A DNA stretch of 64,000 nucleotides from Sulfurovum sp. (GTDB taxonomy: Bacteria; Campylobacterota; Campylobacteria; Campylobacterales; Sulfurovaceae): assembly GCA_002733215.1 (NCBI GenBank), contig NVUY01000004.1:1-64000 (forward strand), given 5' to 3'. A program made the position numbers and the translations under genes. The notes beneath the pieces are model-generated. The model saw nothing but the letters and a program-made list of their open reading frames with translations. It did no database searches and was not told where the DNA came from. Positions 1-10,124 of the stretch are shown here, in pieces. Numbering within the stretch: the stretch's first letter is position 1; each line of letters starts with the position of its first letter.

Positions 1-206
1 CTCGATACTAAGCTCTTATCTGTAAGACTACTTAGGCAGGACTAAACACTTTGAAGTATCGCACCTGCTAGTAAGTGCCGATTTGTCTTGGCACACATGA
101 CGAAATTATACTTGAAAATTAGAAATTAGAAATTAGAAATTAGAATTAATAGTGAATTTCTTTTAATTAGTGTAAAATAATCCAATTATATTTACTAAGG
201 TACAGC
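1..206. other. Intergenic leader before hemB, no gene seen
   Basis: I see no coding frame here. The stretch holds a short hairpin (GTGCC paired with GGCAC, about 75-94) and a tandem 7-mer array, followed by AT-rich DNA that probably carries the hemB promoter. What lies left of the window is unknown, so the first 100 bases could belong to the 3' flank of another gene. Confidence 0.5.
118..145. repeat. Tandem 7-bp repeat, four copies
   Basis: Four perfect copies of ATTAGAA run head to tail about 60 bases before the hemB start. Arrays like this can change length by slippage, and the position in the likely promoter region means a change could alter spacing. That effect is inference. Confidence 0.8.
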
Positions 207-1178
207 ATGTTTGCACGTTTTAGAAGAAAAAGAATCAATCCCGTTTTAAGAGATCTCCTTCAAGAGACCCATTTATCTGTTAATGACTTCATTTATCCGC
301 TTTTTGCCAAAAGCGGTACAGGCATAAAAAAAGAAATAGAGTCTATGCCTGGTGTATTTCAGATGAGTATTGATGAAATAGTCAAAGAGTGCGACACACT
401 TAAAGCGCTGGGCATCAAGTCCATCATCCTTTTTGGCATCCCTGATCTGAAAGATTCAGTTGGCAGCGACGCGATGTGTGAACATGGCATCATGGCACAA
501 ACTGTAAGAGCAGTCAAAGAGGCACACCCCGATATGTTTGTCACTACTGACCTCTGTTTTTGTGAATACACAGACCACGGACACTGTGGTGTCATGGATC
601 CAGTTTTAGAGACTGTTGACAATGACATTACACTTGACAACCTTGCAAAACAAGCTGTGGTGCACGCCAAAGCTGGTGTTGACATGATAGCCCCATCTGG
701 TATGATGGATGGGATGATTACAGCTATTCGTGCAGGACTTGATACTGCAGGGTTTGAAAATATTCCCATCATGTCTTACTCGACTAAATTCTCTTCAGCC
801 TACTATGGCCCTTTCCGTGATGTGGCAGAATCTAGCCCAGGAAAAGGTGACAGAAAAAGCTACCAAATGAACCCAGCCAATAGAAATGAAGCCATTCTAG
901 AAAGTGTAGAAGATGAAAAAGAGGGTGCAGACATCCTCATGGTAAAACCTGCGCTAGCCTACTTAGATATAGTAAGAGATGTGAAAAACAACACTTCTTT
1001 GCCTCTAGCTGTGTACAATGTAAGTGGTGAATACTCCATGCTTAAGATGGCAGCCCGTGCAGGTGTCATAGACTATAATGCGGTGATGATGGAAACCTTG
1101 ATGGCATTTAAACGTGCGGGTGCAGATATCATCATCACTTACCATGCAAAAGAAGCTGCTCTTTTACTTCAGAAATAA
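207..1178 (+). CDS. hemB: Delta-aminolevulinic acid dehydratase (porphobilinogen synthase)
   Basis: Condenses two 5-aminolevulinate molecules to porphobilinogen in cytosolic haem synthesis. At 323 residues it has the usual family length. The metal-binding cysteines are visible at C117, C119 and C127 (motif DLCFCEYTDHGHC). The two active-site lysines are K194 (in YSTKFSSAYYGPF) and K247 (in MVKPALAYLD). The start follows the sequence TAAGGTACAGC, which gives a fair ribosome site. It heads a same-strand run with argF and hemN, and hemN is a later step of the same pathway. Identification is secure. Confidence 0.97.
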   Translation: MFARFRRKRINPVLRDLLQETHLSVNDFIYPLFAKSGTGIKKEIESMPGVFQMSIDEIVKECDTLKALGIKSIILFGIPDLKDSVGSDAMCEHGIMAQTVRAVKEAHPDMFVTTDLCFCEYTDHGHCGVMDPVLETVDNDITLDNLAKQAVVHAKAGVDMIAPSGMMDGMITAIRAGLDTAGFENIPIMSYSTKFSSAYYGPFRDVAESSPGKGDRKSYQMNPANRNEAILESVEDEKEGADILMVKPALAYLDIVRDVKNNTSLPLAVYNVSGEYSMLKMAARAGVIDYNAVMMETLMAFKRAGADIIITYHAKEAALLLQK

Positions 1179-1307
1179 CCTGTAGCGTGGCATTCCATAG
1201 ATATTTTTACAAACCCTATAACTTTCAACCCTTTTATGGTAAAATATTCTCTTTTAAATTTTACATTTATAGTTTTCGTCATATGACGAAACATGAGGAT
1301 AGTCCAC

Positions 1308-2234
1308 ATGAGACACTTTTTAACACTCAAAGATTTTAGCAAAGATGAGATCTTGGAGATGATAACATTGGCACAGAAGATAAAATCGCAAACCGGGCAG
1401 CGCAAGTTTGTTCCGTACATGGAGCACCAGACACTTGGGATGATCTTTGAAAAAAGTTCTACACGTACACGTGTGAGCTTTGAGACGGGTATTTACCAGC
1501 TTGGTGGCATAGGGCTTTTTCTCTCTTCCAATGACATACAGCTAGGTCGCGGTGAGCCTATGAAAGATACCGCACGTGTGATCAGCCGCATGCTTGACAT
1601 GGTCATGATACGTACCTTTGAACACTCTAAGCTTGAAGAGTTTGCACGCTATTCAAAAGTACCGGTGATCAACGGTCTTACAGACTCCTACCACCCGGTA
1701 CAGCTTATGACTGACTACCTCACCATGATAGAGTTCGGTAAAGATAAAGATCCTGTGGTGGCCTATGTAGGTGACGGAAACAACATGACGCACTCATGGC
1801 TGATGCTTGCAGCCAAGCTCAGGTTTGAGCTTAGAGTAGCGACACCCAAAGGGTATGAATGTGATGAAGCCATCGTTGCAGATGCACTTGAAATGGCAAA
1901 AGAGTCAGGTGCAAAGATCACCTTTGGCAATGACCCGAAAGAGGCGGTCAAAGGCTGTGATGTGGTCACAACAGATACCTGGGTCTCCATGGGGCAGGAA
2001 GATGAAAAAGAAGTTCGCATGAAAGCCTTTAACGGGTACATGGTAGATGAGGCTCTCATGAGTTTAGCAAAACCTGATGCCATCTTCTTACACTGCCTCC
2101 CTGCCTACAGAGGCTACGAAGTAAGTGAAGAGACCTTTGAAAAGCATGCAGAGGTCATCTTCTCAGAAGCAGAGAACAGACTGCATGCGCAAAAAGGTAT
2201 TATGGTATGGTTAGATAGCCAAAGAGATAAATAA
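1308..2234 (+). CDS. argF: Ornithine carbamoyltransferase
   Basis: Makes citrulline from ornithine and carbamoyl phosphate in arginine synthesis. The carbamoyl-phosphate motif STRTR is at about residues 51-55, HPVQ at 129-132 and the ornithine-loop HCLP at 262-265. All are intact, and 308 residues is normal. An in-frame ATG exists at 1293, but I prefer 1308: a GAGGA ribosome site lies 7-8 bases before it, and family members begin with a form of MRHFL. The gene is preceded by 129 bases without a gene after hemB, so it may have its own promoter. Confidence 0.96.
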   Translation: MRHFLTLKDFSKDEILEMITLAQKIKSQTGQRKFVPYMEHQTLGMIFEKSSTRTRVSFETGIYQLGGIGLFLSSNDIQLGRGEPMKDTARVISRMLDMVMIRTFEHSKLEEFARYSKVPVINGLTDSYHPVQLMTDYLTMIEFGKDKDPVVAYVGDGNNMTHSWLMLAAKLRFELRVATPKGYECDEAIVADALEMAKESGAKITFGNDPKEAVKGCDVVTTDTWVSMGQEDEKEVRMKAFNGYMVDEALMSLAKPDAIFLHCLPAYRGYEVSEETFEKHAEVIFSEAENRLHAQKGIMVWLDSQRDK

Positions 2235-2238
2235 AACC

Positions 2239-2299
2239 TGTAGGGGCAGGACCTGTGTGTCTGCCCAAGAGAGGGTACACACATCGATGTACCCCTACA
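2239..2299. repeat. REP-like element folding as a three-way junction
   Basis: The outer arms TGTAGGGG (2239-2246) and CCCCTACA (2292-2299) are perfect inverted repeats. Inside are two further hairpins: GGGCAG with CTGCCC, and GGGTACA with TGTACCC. The element fills most of the argF-hemN gap. It could act as a transcript-end structure or be a non-autonomous mobile repeat. Confidence 0.75.
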
Positions 2300-2322
2300 A
2301 AAGTAAAATATAAAGAGAGAGA

Positions 2323-3690
2323 ATGAGTAACATAGATTTCGAAAAGTTCAGCAAATACTCTAAACCAGGACCAAGATACACCTCTTACCCCACTGCCCTT
2401 GAATTCAATGATGATTTCAAATATGATGACTACATTAGCTACCTTGAGAACTCCGAAGAGAAACTCTCGCTCTATGTACACTTGCCATTTTGCAGATCGG
2501 CCTGTTACTTCTGTGGGTGTAATGTTGTTTTTACTTCAAAAGAAGAGAAACTAAGCCAATACATCGATTACCTCAAAAAAGAGATAGACATCCTGGCACA
2601 ACACATCGACACCTCACGTGAAGTCATACAGTTTCACTTTGGCGGAGGAACGCCCACCTACTACAAAGCCTTTGAACTTGACGAGATAGTCAGCTACATC
2701 AAGTCCAAGTTTCCAAACTGGAGCAAAGAGGCTGAGATCTCTTGTGAGATAGACCCGAGATTTTTTAATGAAGATCAAATGAAAGTCTTCCAAAAGCATG
2801 GCTTTAACCGCATAAGTTTTGGTGTACAGGACCTGGACGATAAAGTGCAAAAAGAGATCCATCGTGTACAGCCTTTGGAACTTACTAAAAATGCTGTTGA
2901 ATTGGCAAGAGAATACGGTATCAAGTCCATTAACACTGACTTCATTTACGGTTTACCTTACCAAACCCTAGAGACCTTCAAAAAAACACTGGAACTCTCT
3001 ACCCACCTCAACCCTGACAGAGTCGCTGTCTTTAACTATGCACATGTGCCATGGCTTATGAAAACACAACGTAAATTTGATGAAACTACCCTGCCGTCAC
3101 CGGAAGTAAAACTGCAAATTTTCCAGTACACTATTGACTTTTTTGAAAGGAATGGATATAAAATGGTAGGTATGGATCATTTCGCTAAACCCGAAGATGA
3201 ACTTTTCGGCGCAATAGAGAAAGGTGAACTCCATAGAAACTTTCAAGGTTACACGACCAAAGGCGGTGCAAACCTTGTAGGTATCGGTCTTACAAGCATT
3301 GGCGAAGGTGCACGTTATTATGTACAGAACAGCAAAGATATGAAAGTCTATGAAGCAGCCTTGGATGCAGGGAGATTACCTTTTGAAAGAGGTGTGAACC
3401 TAAGTGAAGATGACTTCCTTCGTAAAGCAGTCATCATGGAACTCATGGCAAACTTTTCCATAGACATGGGAAGAATAGATAAAGAGCACAACATAGAGTT
3501 TAAAACATACTTTGCTGATGCCTTGGAAGCACTACAGGAGTTCGTAGATACAGGCTTGGTGAGCATCACTGATGATAAAATATCTGTCAGCACCACAGGT
3601 ACCCTGCTCATCAGAAACATTGCGATGCCGTTTGATGCGTATATGAAAAAGTATGGCGGGGATAAAAAGAGTTTTTCAAAGACCGTTTAA
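2323..3690 (+). CDS. hemN: Oxygen-independent coproporphyrinogen III oxidase (radical SAM)
   Basis: Oxidative decarboxylation of coproporphyrinogen III to protoporphyrinogen IX without oxygen, in the cytosol. The radical-SAM cluster motif CxxxCxxC is at C57, C61 and C64, followed by the extra C66 typical of HemN. A GGGTPT motif near residue 107 is the SAM-contact region. The 455-residue length and the early PGPRYTSYPTA stretch match true HemN rather than HemW. A GAGAGAG ribosome site precedes the ATG. It belongs with hemB upstream. Confidence 0.95.
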   Translation: MSNIDFEKFSKYSKPGPRYTSYPTALEFNDDFKYDDYISYLENSEEKLSLYVHLPFCRSACYFCGCNVVFTSKEEKLSQYIDYLKKEIDILAQHIDTSREVIQFHFGGGTPTYYKAFELDEIVSYIKSKFPNWSKEAEISCEIDPRFFNEDQMKVFQKHGFNRISFGVQDLDDKVQKEIHRVQPLELTKNAVELAREYGIKSINTDFIYGLPYQTLETFKKTLELSTHLNPDRVAVFNYAHVPWLMKTQRKFDETTLPSPEVKLQIFQYTIDFFERNGYKMVGMDHFAKPEDELFGAIEKGELHRNFQGYTTKGGANLVGIGLTSIGEGARYYVQNSKDMKVYEAALDAGRLPFERGVNLSEDDFLRKAVIMELMANFSIDMGRIDKEHNIEFKTYFADALEALQEFVDTGLVSITDDKISVSTTGTLLIRNIAMPFDAYMKKYGGDKKSFSKTV

Positions 3691-3745
3691 TAACCTGCTC
3701 TTTTTGTCAATATAAAGTATAATTTACAAAACAAACTCTCGTATG

Positions 3746-3770
3746 CATTCCCACGCAGAGCATGGGAACG
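3746..3770. repeat. REP-type hairpin
   Basis: An inverted repeat TTCCCA (3748-3753) and TGGGAA (3763-3768) sits in the 169-bp gap between hemN and the next gene. The core resembles the widespread CATTCCCACGC...GTGGGAACG class of bacterial REP hairpins. There is no run of T after it, so a terminator role is less likely. Confidence 0.65.
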
Positions 3771-3859
3771 AGAAAAAGATTAAATTGCCAATCATGCAAC
3801 TTGGGATTTGTCGTTTCGTGGTACTAAACCTACAGAAAAAATAGAGAGGAAGATAAATT

Positions 3860-5188
3860 GTGAGCAAACAACTAGAAGAGATTTTCAACTTTACAGAAAC
3901 ATCAGATGACTGTATCAAATGCGGAAAATGTATCCCCGTATGTACTATCCACCAGGTCAACCCGGATGAAACCACATCACCACGTGGCTTCATAGAACTT
4001 TTGGGTGCCTACCAGCAGGGGAATTTGGAACTAGATAAAAATGCCAAAGACATTTTTGAATCTTGTTTTTTATGTACTAACTGTGTAGATGTCTGTCCTA
4101 ACTCGCTGGCTACCGATATGGTCATAGAAGAGGTTCGGGCGGACATTGCAGACAAGTTTGGCATCGCTTTCTTTAAAAAAGCTATATTTTTCATGTTAGA
4201 ACACAGAAAAGTAATGGATATTGTGATGAAGTTTGGCTTTATGTTCAAAACTTGTGCATTAGCCAATGACCCTAAAGATAGAGGTTTAAAAATGCGCTTT
4301 GGTATTCCTCGTATTAAAATGCTTGGTATTCCTATGGTCAAAAAAGATCGGCTTATTGTTTCTTTGGCGAAAACAAGTTTTTTAAATAGCTATCCTGAAA
4401 CTATCCCTGCACAAAAACCTGAAGAAAAAACCAAACGTGTGGCACTTTTCATAGGGTGCTTGGCAAACTACAACTATGTAGGCATAGGTGATAGTTTAGT
4501 AGAAATTTTAAAAGAGTTGAACATAGAGATATTTATCCCAAAGAAACAGCAATGCTGTGGAGCACCTGCATACTTTACGGGTGCTGTAGACTCTGTAGAA
4601 CGTATGACTAAGGCAAACATAGAATATTTTGAAAGTTTTATGGATGAGTGTGATGCCATGCTCATTCCTGAGGCTACCTGTTCTGCAATGATGAAACATG
4701 ATTGGCAAGTATTTTTCAAAAACCATGACATGCCAGAGTGGGAAGAGAGAGCCAAAATCGTAGCAGAAAAAATGCACATGGCAACAGCATGGCTAGATGA
4801 CAATACCCCACTACAACAACTACTCAAAGATAAGGGTAAAAAGTTTGATACTGCTGTTACCTATCATGATCCTTGTCATGCCAGAAAAGTACAAGGCATC
4901 TACAAACAACCACGAAATCTACTGGCTCCAAACTACCCTATGGTAGAGATGAGTGACCCAAACAGATGTTGTGGATTTGGAGGGGTTACCATGCAAACTG
5001 ATAAATTCTATTTGGCTGAGCTTGCAGGCAAACCAAAGGCTGCCATGATAAAAGAAACTAAGGCTCACTACGTGAGTGCTGAGTGCTCTGCTTGTCGTAT
5101 ACAGCTATCAGAAGCGATGAACAATGCAGACGTTGAGACTATCTTTAAAAATCCACTGGAGCTTATCGCAGAGGGGCTTAAAGATTGA
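3860..5188 (+). CDS. GlcF/LutA-like Fe-S oxidoreductase subunit
   Basis: Resembles the iron-sulfur subunit of glycolate or D-lactate oxidase complexes, passing electrons from a flavoprotein to the respiratory chain. Two 4Fe-4S ferredoxin motifs lie at C18/C21/C24/C28 and C69/C72/C75/C79. Two CCG domains follow, with QQCCGAPAYFTG near residue 230 and RCCGFGG near 375. The start is GTG with the ribosome site GAGGA upstream, and no ATG is near. A GlcD-type flavoprotein lies 54 kb away at 59577 and is the plausible partner. The exact substrate (glycolate, D-lactate or another 2-hydroxyacid) cannot be told. Confidence 0.85.
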   Translation: MSKQLEEIFNFTETSDDCIKCGKCIPVCTIHQVNPDETTSPRGFIELLGAYQQGNLELDKNAKDIFESCFLCTNCVDVCPNSLATDMVIEEVRADIADKFGIAFFKKAIFFMLEHRKVMDIVMKFGFMFKTCALANDPKDRGLKMRFGIPRIKMLGIPMVKKDRLIVSLAKTSFLNSYPETIPAQKPEEKTKRVALFIGCLANYNYVGIGDSLVEILKELNIEIFIPKKQQCCGAPAYFTGAVDSVERMTKANIEYFESFMDECDAMLIPEATCSAMMKHDWQVFFKNHDMPEWEERAKIVAEKMHMATAWLDDNTPLQQLLKDKGKKFDTAVTYHDPCHARKVQGIYKQPRNLLAPNYPMVEMSDPNRCCGFGGVTMQTDKFYLAELAGKPKAAMIKETKAHYVSAECSACRIQLSEAMNNADVETIFKNPLELIAEGLKD

Positions 5189-5203
5189 TTTCAAAGACGG
5201 AAT

Positions 5204-6448
5204 CTACGAAAGATTACAGGCTTCTCCAGCCTCGATAATAAATATATTATTCCCATCCTCATATCTGTAGCCCAACTTGCACCCCAGTTTTGCCAAAATA
5301 CTATGTACTATGTAGAGTCCCAATCCAAAACCGGAACTCCGTTTTTCCTCTTGAGAAAAAGGCTCTATATAATACGATAGCGGATGCTGTAGCTCTTCTC
5401 CTTGAGAGATGACCTCCAACCCAAGACCTGTTGATCTCAAGTCTACATGTTTGTTCTTACTGTATTTTATACCATTGTCCAGCAGGTTTTTTAAAGCCAA
5501 AGAAAATAGTTTCACATCTGTCGTCAATGCTCTATTTTCCACATCGGTCGTCACACTCCCTTTCACCGTCATCAAAAGTTCCTGACTTTTCTGTATCACT
5601 TCATCGATCATTACATACTCAAAATTAGGTTCAAAACTCTGTGTGGTAACCCGTTCAAGCTGAGCAAGTTCAGAGATAAGTTCGTTCATACGTTCAAAGG
5701 CACGTACCAGTATCTTCTTGGTACCCTCATCTTCCATCATTTCAACCACAATACGACCTTTGGTAATAGGCGTTTTAAGTTCATGCATTAAGTTACGCAT
5801 AAAAAGGTTTTTGGAAGTACTGAGTTCATTGATATGCAAGATCGCATCATCAAAACTCTTTGCGATCTTACCGATCTCATCATCATAAAGATAGGTAATA
5901 CGTGTCTGCATGTCACCCTGGGCAAATCTCTGGATCTGCCTATGTAAGGTTTTTAAAGGATACAGCTTTCTTAATACCGCAAGATAAAGCAACAGAAGCA
6001 AGGCAATGAGGAAGATACCCAATGTCACAGCTATCTCAAAATAATAATTTTCGGGTCGGTTATCTTCCAGCATAAGATTATGCTCCATACGCTGAACATA
6101 GATATAATGCTTCTCTTCTATCTGAAATACTCGTACACGTCCTAGAGATGAACCACCTGAGAAGATCGTTTTACCCTTGGTTTCTATCTTTTTTTTGATC
6201 CCTGCTATTTTTTCTTCGGAGACAGATCTTACATTCAGATCTTTATAGAGTTTTACAATTTCTTCTTTTGCGGAATTAAATTGCAGATTTGAAAGAAAAG
6301 TAATAGAAATGAGTTGATAACGTTTATACTCTTCGATCTTCTGTCTGTCTTTATCCCAGGAGAGAAAGAGTAAAAACGTAGCGATCAAAATAATGATCGC
6401 TACAGAGAAAAGAATGTGTATAAAGGTGCTTACAGATAGGTTTTTCAT
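5204..6448 (-). CDS. Sensor histidine kinase, ArsS-type
   Basis: Membrane sensor kinase of a two-component system. It has a transmembrane helix near residues 12-29, a periplasmic segment of about 105 residues, a second helix near 137-158, and a HAMP region to about 210. The phospho-accepting H222 is in MHELKTPITKGR. An N-box (NLLDNGIKYS) and a GFGLGLYIV G-box follow. The H-box wording matches the acid-response ArsS family of Campylobacterota. The first glycine box is degenerate (SQGEEL instead of DxGxG), as I recall for this family. It starts 2 bases after the regulator stop, so the two are one operon. Confidence 0.88.
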   Translation of the reverse strand: MKNLSVSTFIHILFSVAIIILIATFLLFLSWDKDRQKIEEYKRYQLISITFLSNLQFNSAKEEIVKLYKDLNVRSVSEEKIAGIKKKIETKGKTIFSGGSSLGRVRVFQIEEKHYIYVQRMEHNLMLEDNRPENYYFEIAVTLGIFLIALLLLLYLAVLRKLYPLKTLHRQIQRFAQGDMQTRITYLYDDEIGKIAKSFDDAILHINELSTSKNLFMRNLMHELKTPITKGRIVVEMMEDEGTKKILVRAFERMNELISELAQLERVTTQSFEPNFEYVMIDEVIQKSQELLMTVKGSVTTDVENRALTTDVKLFSLALKNLLDNGIKYSKNKHVDLRSTGLGLEVISQGEELQHPLSYYIEPFSQEEKRSSGFGLGLYIVHSILAKLGCKLGYRYEDGNNIFIIEAGEACNLS

Positions 6449-6450
6449 TA

Positions 6451-7140
6451 TTATTTTTTATTGGAAATACGGTCAGTTAAAAGGTACCCTACACCGCGGA
6501 TAGGTTTAATATATATATTGTCAGGGTCTACTTTCGCGATCTTCTGTCTGATACGGGAGATGATCACATCAATATTTTTAATAGAGCTGTCATCATCAAT
6601 ATGTTCACTTTCATAGAGAAGCTGTTCCCTTGAAACAGACCCATTTTTATGCTGTAAGAGCATACCCAGTATATCATACTCTGCCGCAGTAAGTTCCAAT
6701 GAATACCCTTTAAACCTGATCTCTCTGGCGTTGGCATCTGCCTCAAAAAGCGCTTCTTCTTCCACTGTCTTCTCTTCAATCGTATGGGTACGTCTCAAGA
6801 TCGTTTTGATACGGCTCACAAGTTCTCTGGGGTCGTAGGGTTTAGGCATATAATCATCTGCCCCGCGTTCCATGCCTATGACCTTGTCGGTAATATCATC
6901 TCTGGCTGAAGAGATAATAATAGGGATATTGCTTATCTCCCGTATTTTCGGTATCACTTCCAGGCCGTCCATACCGGGCAGGGTCAAATCCAGGATGATC
7001 AGATCAAAGTCATGCTGTGTTAAGAGGGAAAGTCCTATGTACGGGTCTTCCGCACCTATGACTTCCATATCGAACTTCGTGAGGTAATTGGTTAAGATGA
7101 GCGCCAGTTCCGGGTCATCTTCTATAATGAGTATTTTTAT
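6451..7140 (-). CDS. OmpR-type response regulator with apparent non-AUG (AUA) start
   Basis: Receiver plus winged-helix DNA-binding regulator, partner of the kinase downstream. The first usable ATG (at 7068) would remove the first strand and the acidic pair. The reading frame stays open further upstream and encodes I-KILIIEDDPELAL, which is the normal receiver start. A stop codon closes the frame 10 codons above that, and no ATG, GTG, TTG or CTG lies in between. I therefore place the start at ATA, 7140. An AAAGGA ribosome site is 9 bases upstream, giving 229 residues. D8/D9 and the phospho-acceptor in LDLTLPGMDG are present. The C-terminal part ends with the RGVGYLL wing. Confidence 0.8.
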   Translation of the reverse strand: MKILIIEDDPELALILTNYLTKFDMEVIGAEDPYIGLSLLTQHDFDLIILDLTLPGMDGLEVIPKIREISNIPIIISSARDDITDKVIGMERGADDYMPKPYDPRELVSRIKTILRRTHTIEEKTVEEEALFEADANAREIRFKGYSLELTAAEYDILGMLLQHKNGSVSREQLLYESEHIDDDSSIKNIDVIISRIRQKIAKVDPDNIYIKPIRGVGYLLTDRISNKK

Positions 7141-7206
7141 GATCTTAAATCCTTTTCTGTCAAAATTATCTTACATTATGTTTAATTGATGGTTAATACA
7201 TCAAGA

Positions 7207-8235
7207 CTATTTTTCATTATAATCCAGATACACCTTGGTAATAGCTATCAAAAATGAAGTGACTGCCGGTCCCAGGATCATTCCCCAGAAACCGTAGGTA
7301 CTCATACCTGCGATGATAGAGAAGAAAATAACGATAGAGTTGATCTGTATCGTACTCTTGAGAAGATCTTCCTTGATCACATTGATGATCATCGGTTTAA
7401 TGAAGGTATCGGCAATGATAGAGATCATGATCACAGAATAACCGGCAATGATAAGCGCCGTCTGGGAATCTATCTTTGTCCAGACATAGAGTGAAACAGG
7501 TGCCCAGACAATGATCCCCCCTACGATAGGAATAAGTGAAGCAAATCCGTAAATGACACCAAAAAATAATCCGTTAAAACCAAAATAACTCATAATAATG
7601 CCAAAGAGAAACCCTTCAAATATCGCAGTGACGATCACAGAGTAAAATACGATTTCCATGGTGGCTGAAACCTCTTCCATCATCTTGACACCTTTGGCAG
7701 GAGAGACAGGCAACAATGCCAGTATCACATCAAAAAAATGACTACCGTAATAGTTGATAAAAAAGTAAAAAACAACCACAAAGAACATATTTTTCATAAA
7801 GCCCAAACCTGCACCGCCGGCAAGAGTCACATAGCCTGTAGACTCTTGAATATAAGAGGTGATCTTTTCATCATTGAGATATTGTTCACTCAGATTGTTT
7901 AAAAAGGGTAAGTCAGCCATCATCGCTTTAAGTGTATGGACCGTATCTTTAATGCCAGCCCTGTCGATCTGGGAAATATACTCTACACCGATCGTTGCCA
8001 GATACACAATAGGCGCAAAAAGAAGAAGCATCAAGAGTGTCGTTGAGATCGCGGCAGACATATGTGCAGAATTGGTATACCCTACCAACGTTTTGGTGAG
8101 GTTGAATGTCGCCATGGTCAGTAACATCGCCACGACCCATGACAGTATAAAAGGTTCATAGACATTGTATGCACCAATGATCGCCAGGAAAAACAGTGCG
8201 GTGATCATTAAATTACTTTTATTCAAACAAACCAT
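7207..8235 (-). CDS. AI-2E family transporter (permease)
   Basis: Integral membrane protein of the AI-2E/TqsA/YdiK family, with about eight hydrophobic segments. It has the central hydrophilic loop and the [23 protein letters not shown] region typical of the family. Family members export or exchange varied small molecules or ions, and the substrate here is unknown. The frame overlaps the 3' end of ruvB by 17 bases. An internal ATG at 8208 ([11 protein letters not shown]) is an equally plausible start. It probably shares a transcript with panB and ruvB. Confidence 0.85.
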   Translation of the reverse strand: MVCLNKSNLMITALFFLAIIGAYNVYEPFILSWVVAMLLTMATFNLTKTLVGYTNSAHMSAAISTTLLMLLLFAPIVYLATIGVEYISQIDRAGIKDTVHTLKAMMADLPFLNNLSEQYLNDEKITSYIQESTGYVTLAGGAGLGFMKNMFFVVVFYFFINYYGSHFFDVILALLPVSPAKGVKMMEEVSATMEIVFYSVIVTAIFEGFLFGIIMSYFGFNGLFFGVIYGFASLIPIVGGIIVWAPVSLYVWTKIDSQTALIIAGYSVIMISIIADTFIKPMIINVIKEDLLKSTIQINSIVIFFSIIAGMSTYGFWGMILGPAVTSFLIAITKVYLDYNEK

Positions 8236-9226
8236 CCTTCATGCCGCTAAGCTTAAAATGCTCATAACTTTTAGAGGTGGCGATACGTCCGCGTGCGGTT
8301 CTTTCGATGTATCCATTGGCTATAAGATAAGGCTCCAAGACATCTTCGATGGTCCCTTCATCTTCAGAGAGTGCGGCACCGATAGTGCTGAGTCCCATGG
8401 GTTTGTTTTTTGCTGAGACCAGAAGTTTCAAAAGTTGAATATCTTGTTCATCAAATCCAAGATTATTCACACCTAACTCATCGAGCGCATACTTGGCACG
8501 GGAAAGTGTGATCTCCTGTTCGTCTTCCACCTCAGCAAAATCACGTACACGTTTGAGCAGTCTCAAAGCGATTCTTGGCGTGCCCCTACTGCGCTTTGCC
8601 ATTTCAGAAGCAGCATCCAGCTTTGCGACTTTTTCCAACTTATGTGAAGCCTGCATCACAATTTTACATAATTCATCAGCTGTATAGAACTGCATTCTAA
8701 AGTGCATACCAAAACGTTCACGCAAAGGGTTGGAAAGCATCCCTGCTCTTGTAGTCGCACCTATCAGTGTAAAACGCGGCAGATCTATCTTCACTGTCTG
8801 TGCTGCAGGTCCTGAACCGATGATGATATCTAAACGAAAATCTTCCATTGCCGGATAAAGTATCTCTTCTATGGCCGGAGACATACGGTGGATCTCATCT
8901 ATGAACAGGATGTCACCCTCTTCAATGTTTGTAAGCAATGCCGCCAGATCTCCTGCTTTTTCTATCATCGGTGCGGCAGTGGTTTTAATATTCGCTCCCA
9001 TCTCTGTAGAGATGATGTTTGCAATGGTCGTTTTCCCCAAACCCGGAGGTCCGAAAAAGAGAATATGATCAAGCGCTTCTTTTCTTTTTTTACTTGCTTC
9101 TATAAATACTTTTAAATTCTTTTTGATCTTCTCCTGACCTATATATTCATCCCACGAATTGGGACGCAGGGTCACTTCATAAGAGATCTCTTCATCAAAA
9201 CGTTCTATCTCAACCATACGTTCCAT
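8219..9226 (-). CDS. ruvB: Holliday junction branch-migration helicase RuvB
   Basis: Motor of the RuvABC recombination complex. At 335 residues, Walker A is GPPGLGKT near residues 60-67, Walker B is LFIDEIHR near 105, and the sensor region is GATTRAGML near 155. The C-terminal winged helix ends with RTARGRIAT. The ATG overlaps the panB stop by one base, so translation is probably coupled. Identification is secure. Confidence 0.97.
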   Translation of the reverse strand: MERMVEIERFDEEISYEVTLRPNSWDEYIGQEKIKKNLKVFIEASKKRKEALDHILFFGPPGLGKTTIANIISTEMGANIKTTAAPMIEKAGDLAALLTNIEEGDILFIDEIHRMSPAIEEILYPAMEDFRLDIIIGSGPAAQTVKIDLPRFTLIGATTRAGMLSNPLRERFGMHFRMQFYTADELCKIVMQASHKLEKVAKLDAASEMAKRSRGTPRIALRLLKRVRDFAEVEDEQEITLSRAKYALDELGVNNLGFDEQDIQLLKLLVSAKNKPMGLSTIGAALSEDEGTIEDVLEPYLIANGYIERTARGRIATSKSYEHFKLSGMKDGLFE

Positions 9227-10038
9227 TAATACGTGTACTCATCACTAGGGAATTCACGTGATTTGACTTCATCACGATAGGTCTTAAGCCCTTCACGTAC
9301 CAACTTTGCTCCGTTACCGTACTGTTTGACGAACTTGGGTTTAAATGTTTCAAAGAAACCAAACATATCAGACCAGACCAGCACCTGTCCGTCTGTACTG
9401 TTTCCAGCGCCTATGCCAATGGTCGGGATAGCTATAGCTTGCGTAATGGCTTGGGCTGCTTCACTTTTTACCCCTTCTACCACAATGGCAAATGCGCCTG
9501 CTGCCTCCAATGCTTTGGCATCTTCCACAAGAGAATCTATATCTGTCTGATCCTTTCCTCTTATCTTGTATCCTCCATCAGAACGCAAAAACTGGGGCAT
9601 AAGCCCTATATGCCCCAGTACAGCGATAGAATTTTGAGTCAATGCTTCAACGATGTGTGCTCTCTCTTTTCCGCCTTCTATTTTGACAGCTTGAGCAGAG
9701 GTTTCCTGATACGCTCTGCTTGCATTTTGTAGTGCAACTTCCGCAGAGGTATAAGTTCCAAAAGGCATATCAAGGATGATCAGTGGTAACTTTGCACCAT
9801 TACATACAGCTTGAGTATGATAGATCATCTGATCCATAGTGGCTGACAACGTGTCCTCTTTTCCTAAAAAACTCATATTGAGACTGTCACCTACCAGTAT
9901 CATCTCCACTTCACCATCAAATAACTGTGCGAAAAGTGCATCATACGCCGTCACCATAGTGATAGGTTCTTTGCCTTTCATTTTTGAAATCGTTGCTAAA
10001 GTTACTTTTTTCTCTATTTTAGGGGTATGAATACTCAT
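9226..10038 (-). CDS. panB: 3-methyl-2-oxobutanoate hydroxymethyltransferase
   Basis: First committed step of pantothenate synthesis, transferring a hydroxymethyl group from methylenetetrahydrofolate to ketoisovalerate. The family features [10 protein letters not shown], the metal aspartate in [11 protein letters not shown], the glutamate in [10 protein letters not shown], and the IGIGAG loop near residue 210 are all present. The 270-residue length is normal. It is the first gene of the panB-ruvB-permease run and starts opposite trpA across an 86-bp divergent gap. Confidence 0.96.
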   Translation of the reverse strand: MSIHTPKIEKKVTLATISKMKGKEPITMVTAYDALFAQLFDGEVEMILVGDSLNMSFLGKEDTLSATMDQMIYHTQAVCNGAKLPLIILDMPFGTYTSAEVALQNASRAYQETSAQAVKIEGGKERAHIVEALTQNSIAVLGHIGLMPQFLRSDGGYKIRGKDQTDIDSLVEDAKALEAAGAFAIVVEGVKSEAAQAITQAIAIPTIGIGAGNSTDGQVLVWSDMFGFFETFKPKFVKQYGNGAKLVREGLKTYRDEVKSREFPSDEYTY

Positions 10039-10124
10039 AATTTTCTTTTAATCCTAAGCGCTAAATCTATATTTTTACTCATTTTATCATATAATGTTAA
10101 AAATTATCACAAAAAGAGTCTTAT

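Noticed and set aside
1-116. Possible end of an rRNA or tRNA gene at the left edge
   Set aside because: No match by eye to the 3' ends of 23S, 5S or a tRNA cloverleaf; only one short hairpin.
118-145. Tandem 7-mers as a CRISPR array
   Set aside because: Units are contiguous, with no unique spacers and no cas genes.
4474-4827. Open frames opposite the GlcF-like gene
   Set aside because: Shadow frames with cysteine- and serine-rich random-looking translation.
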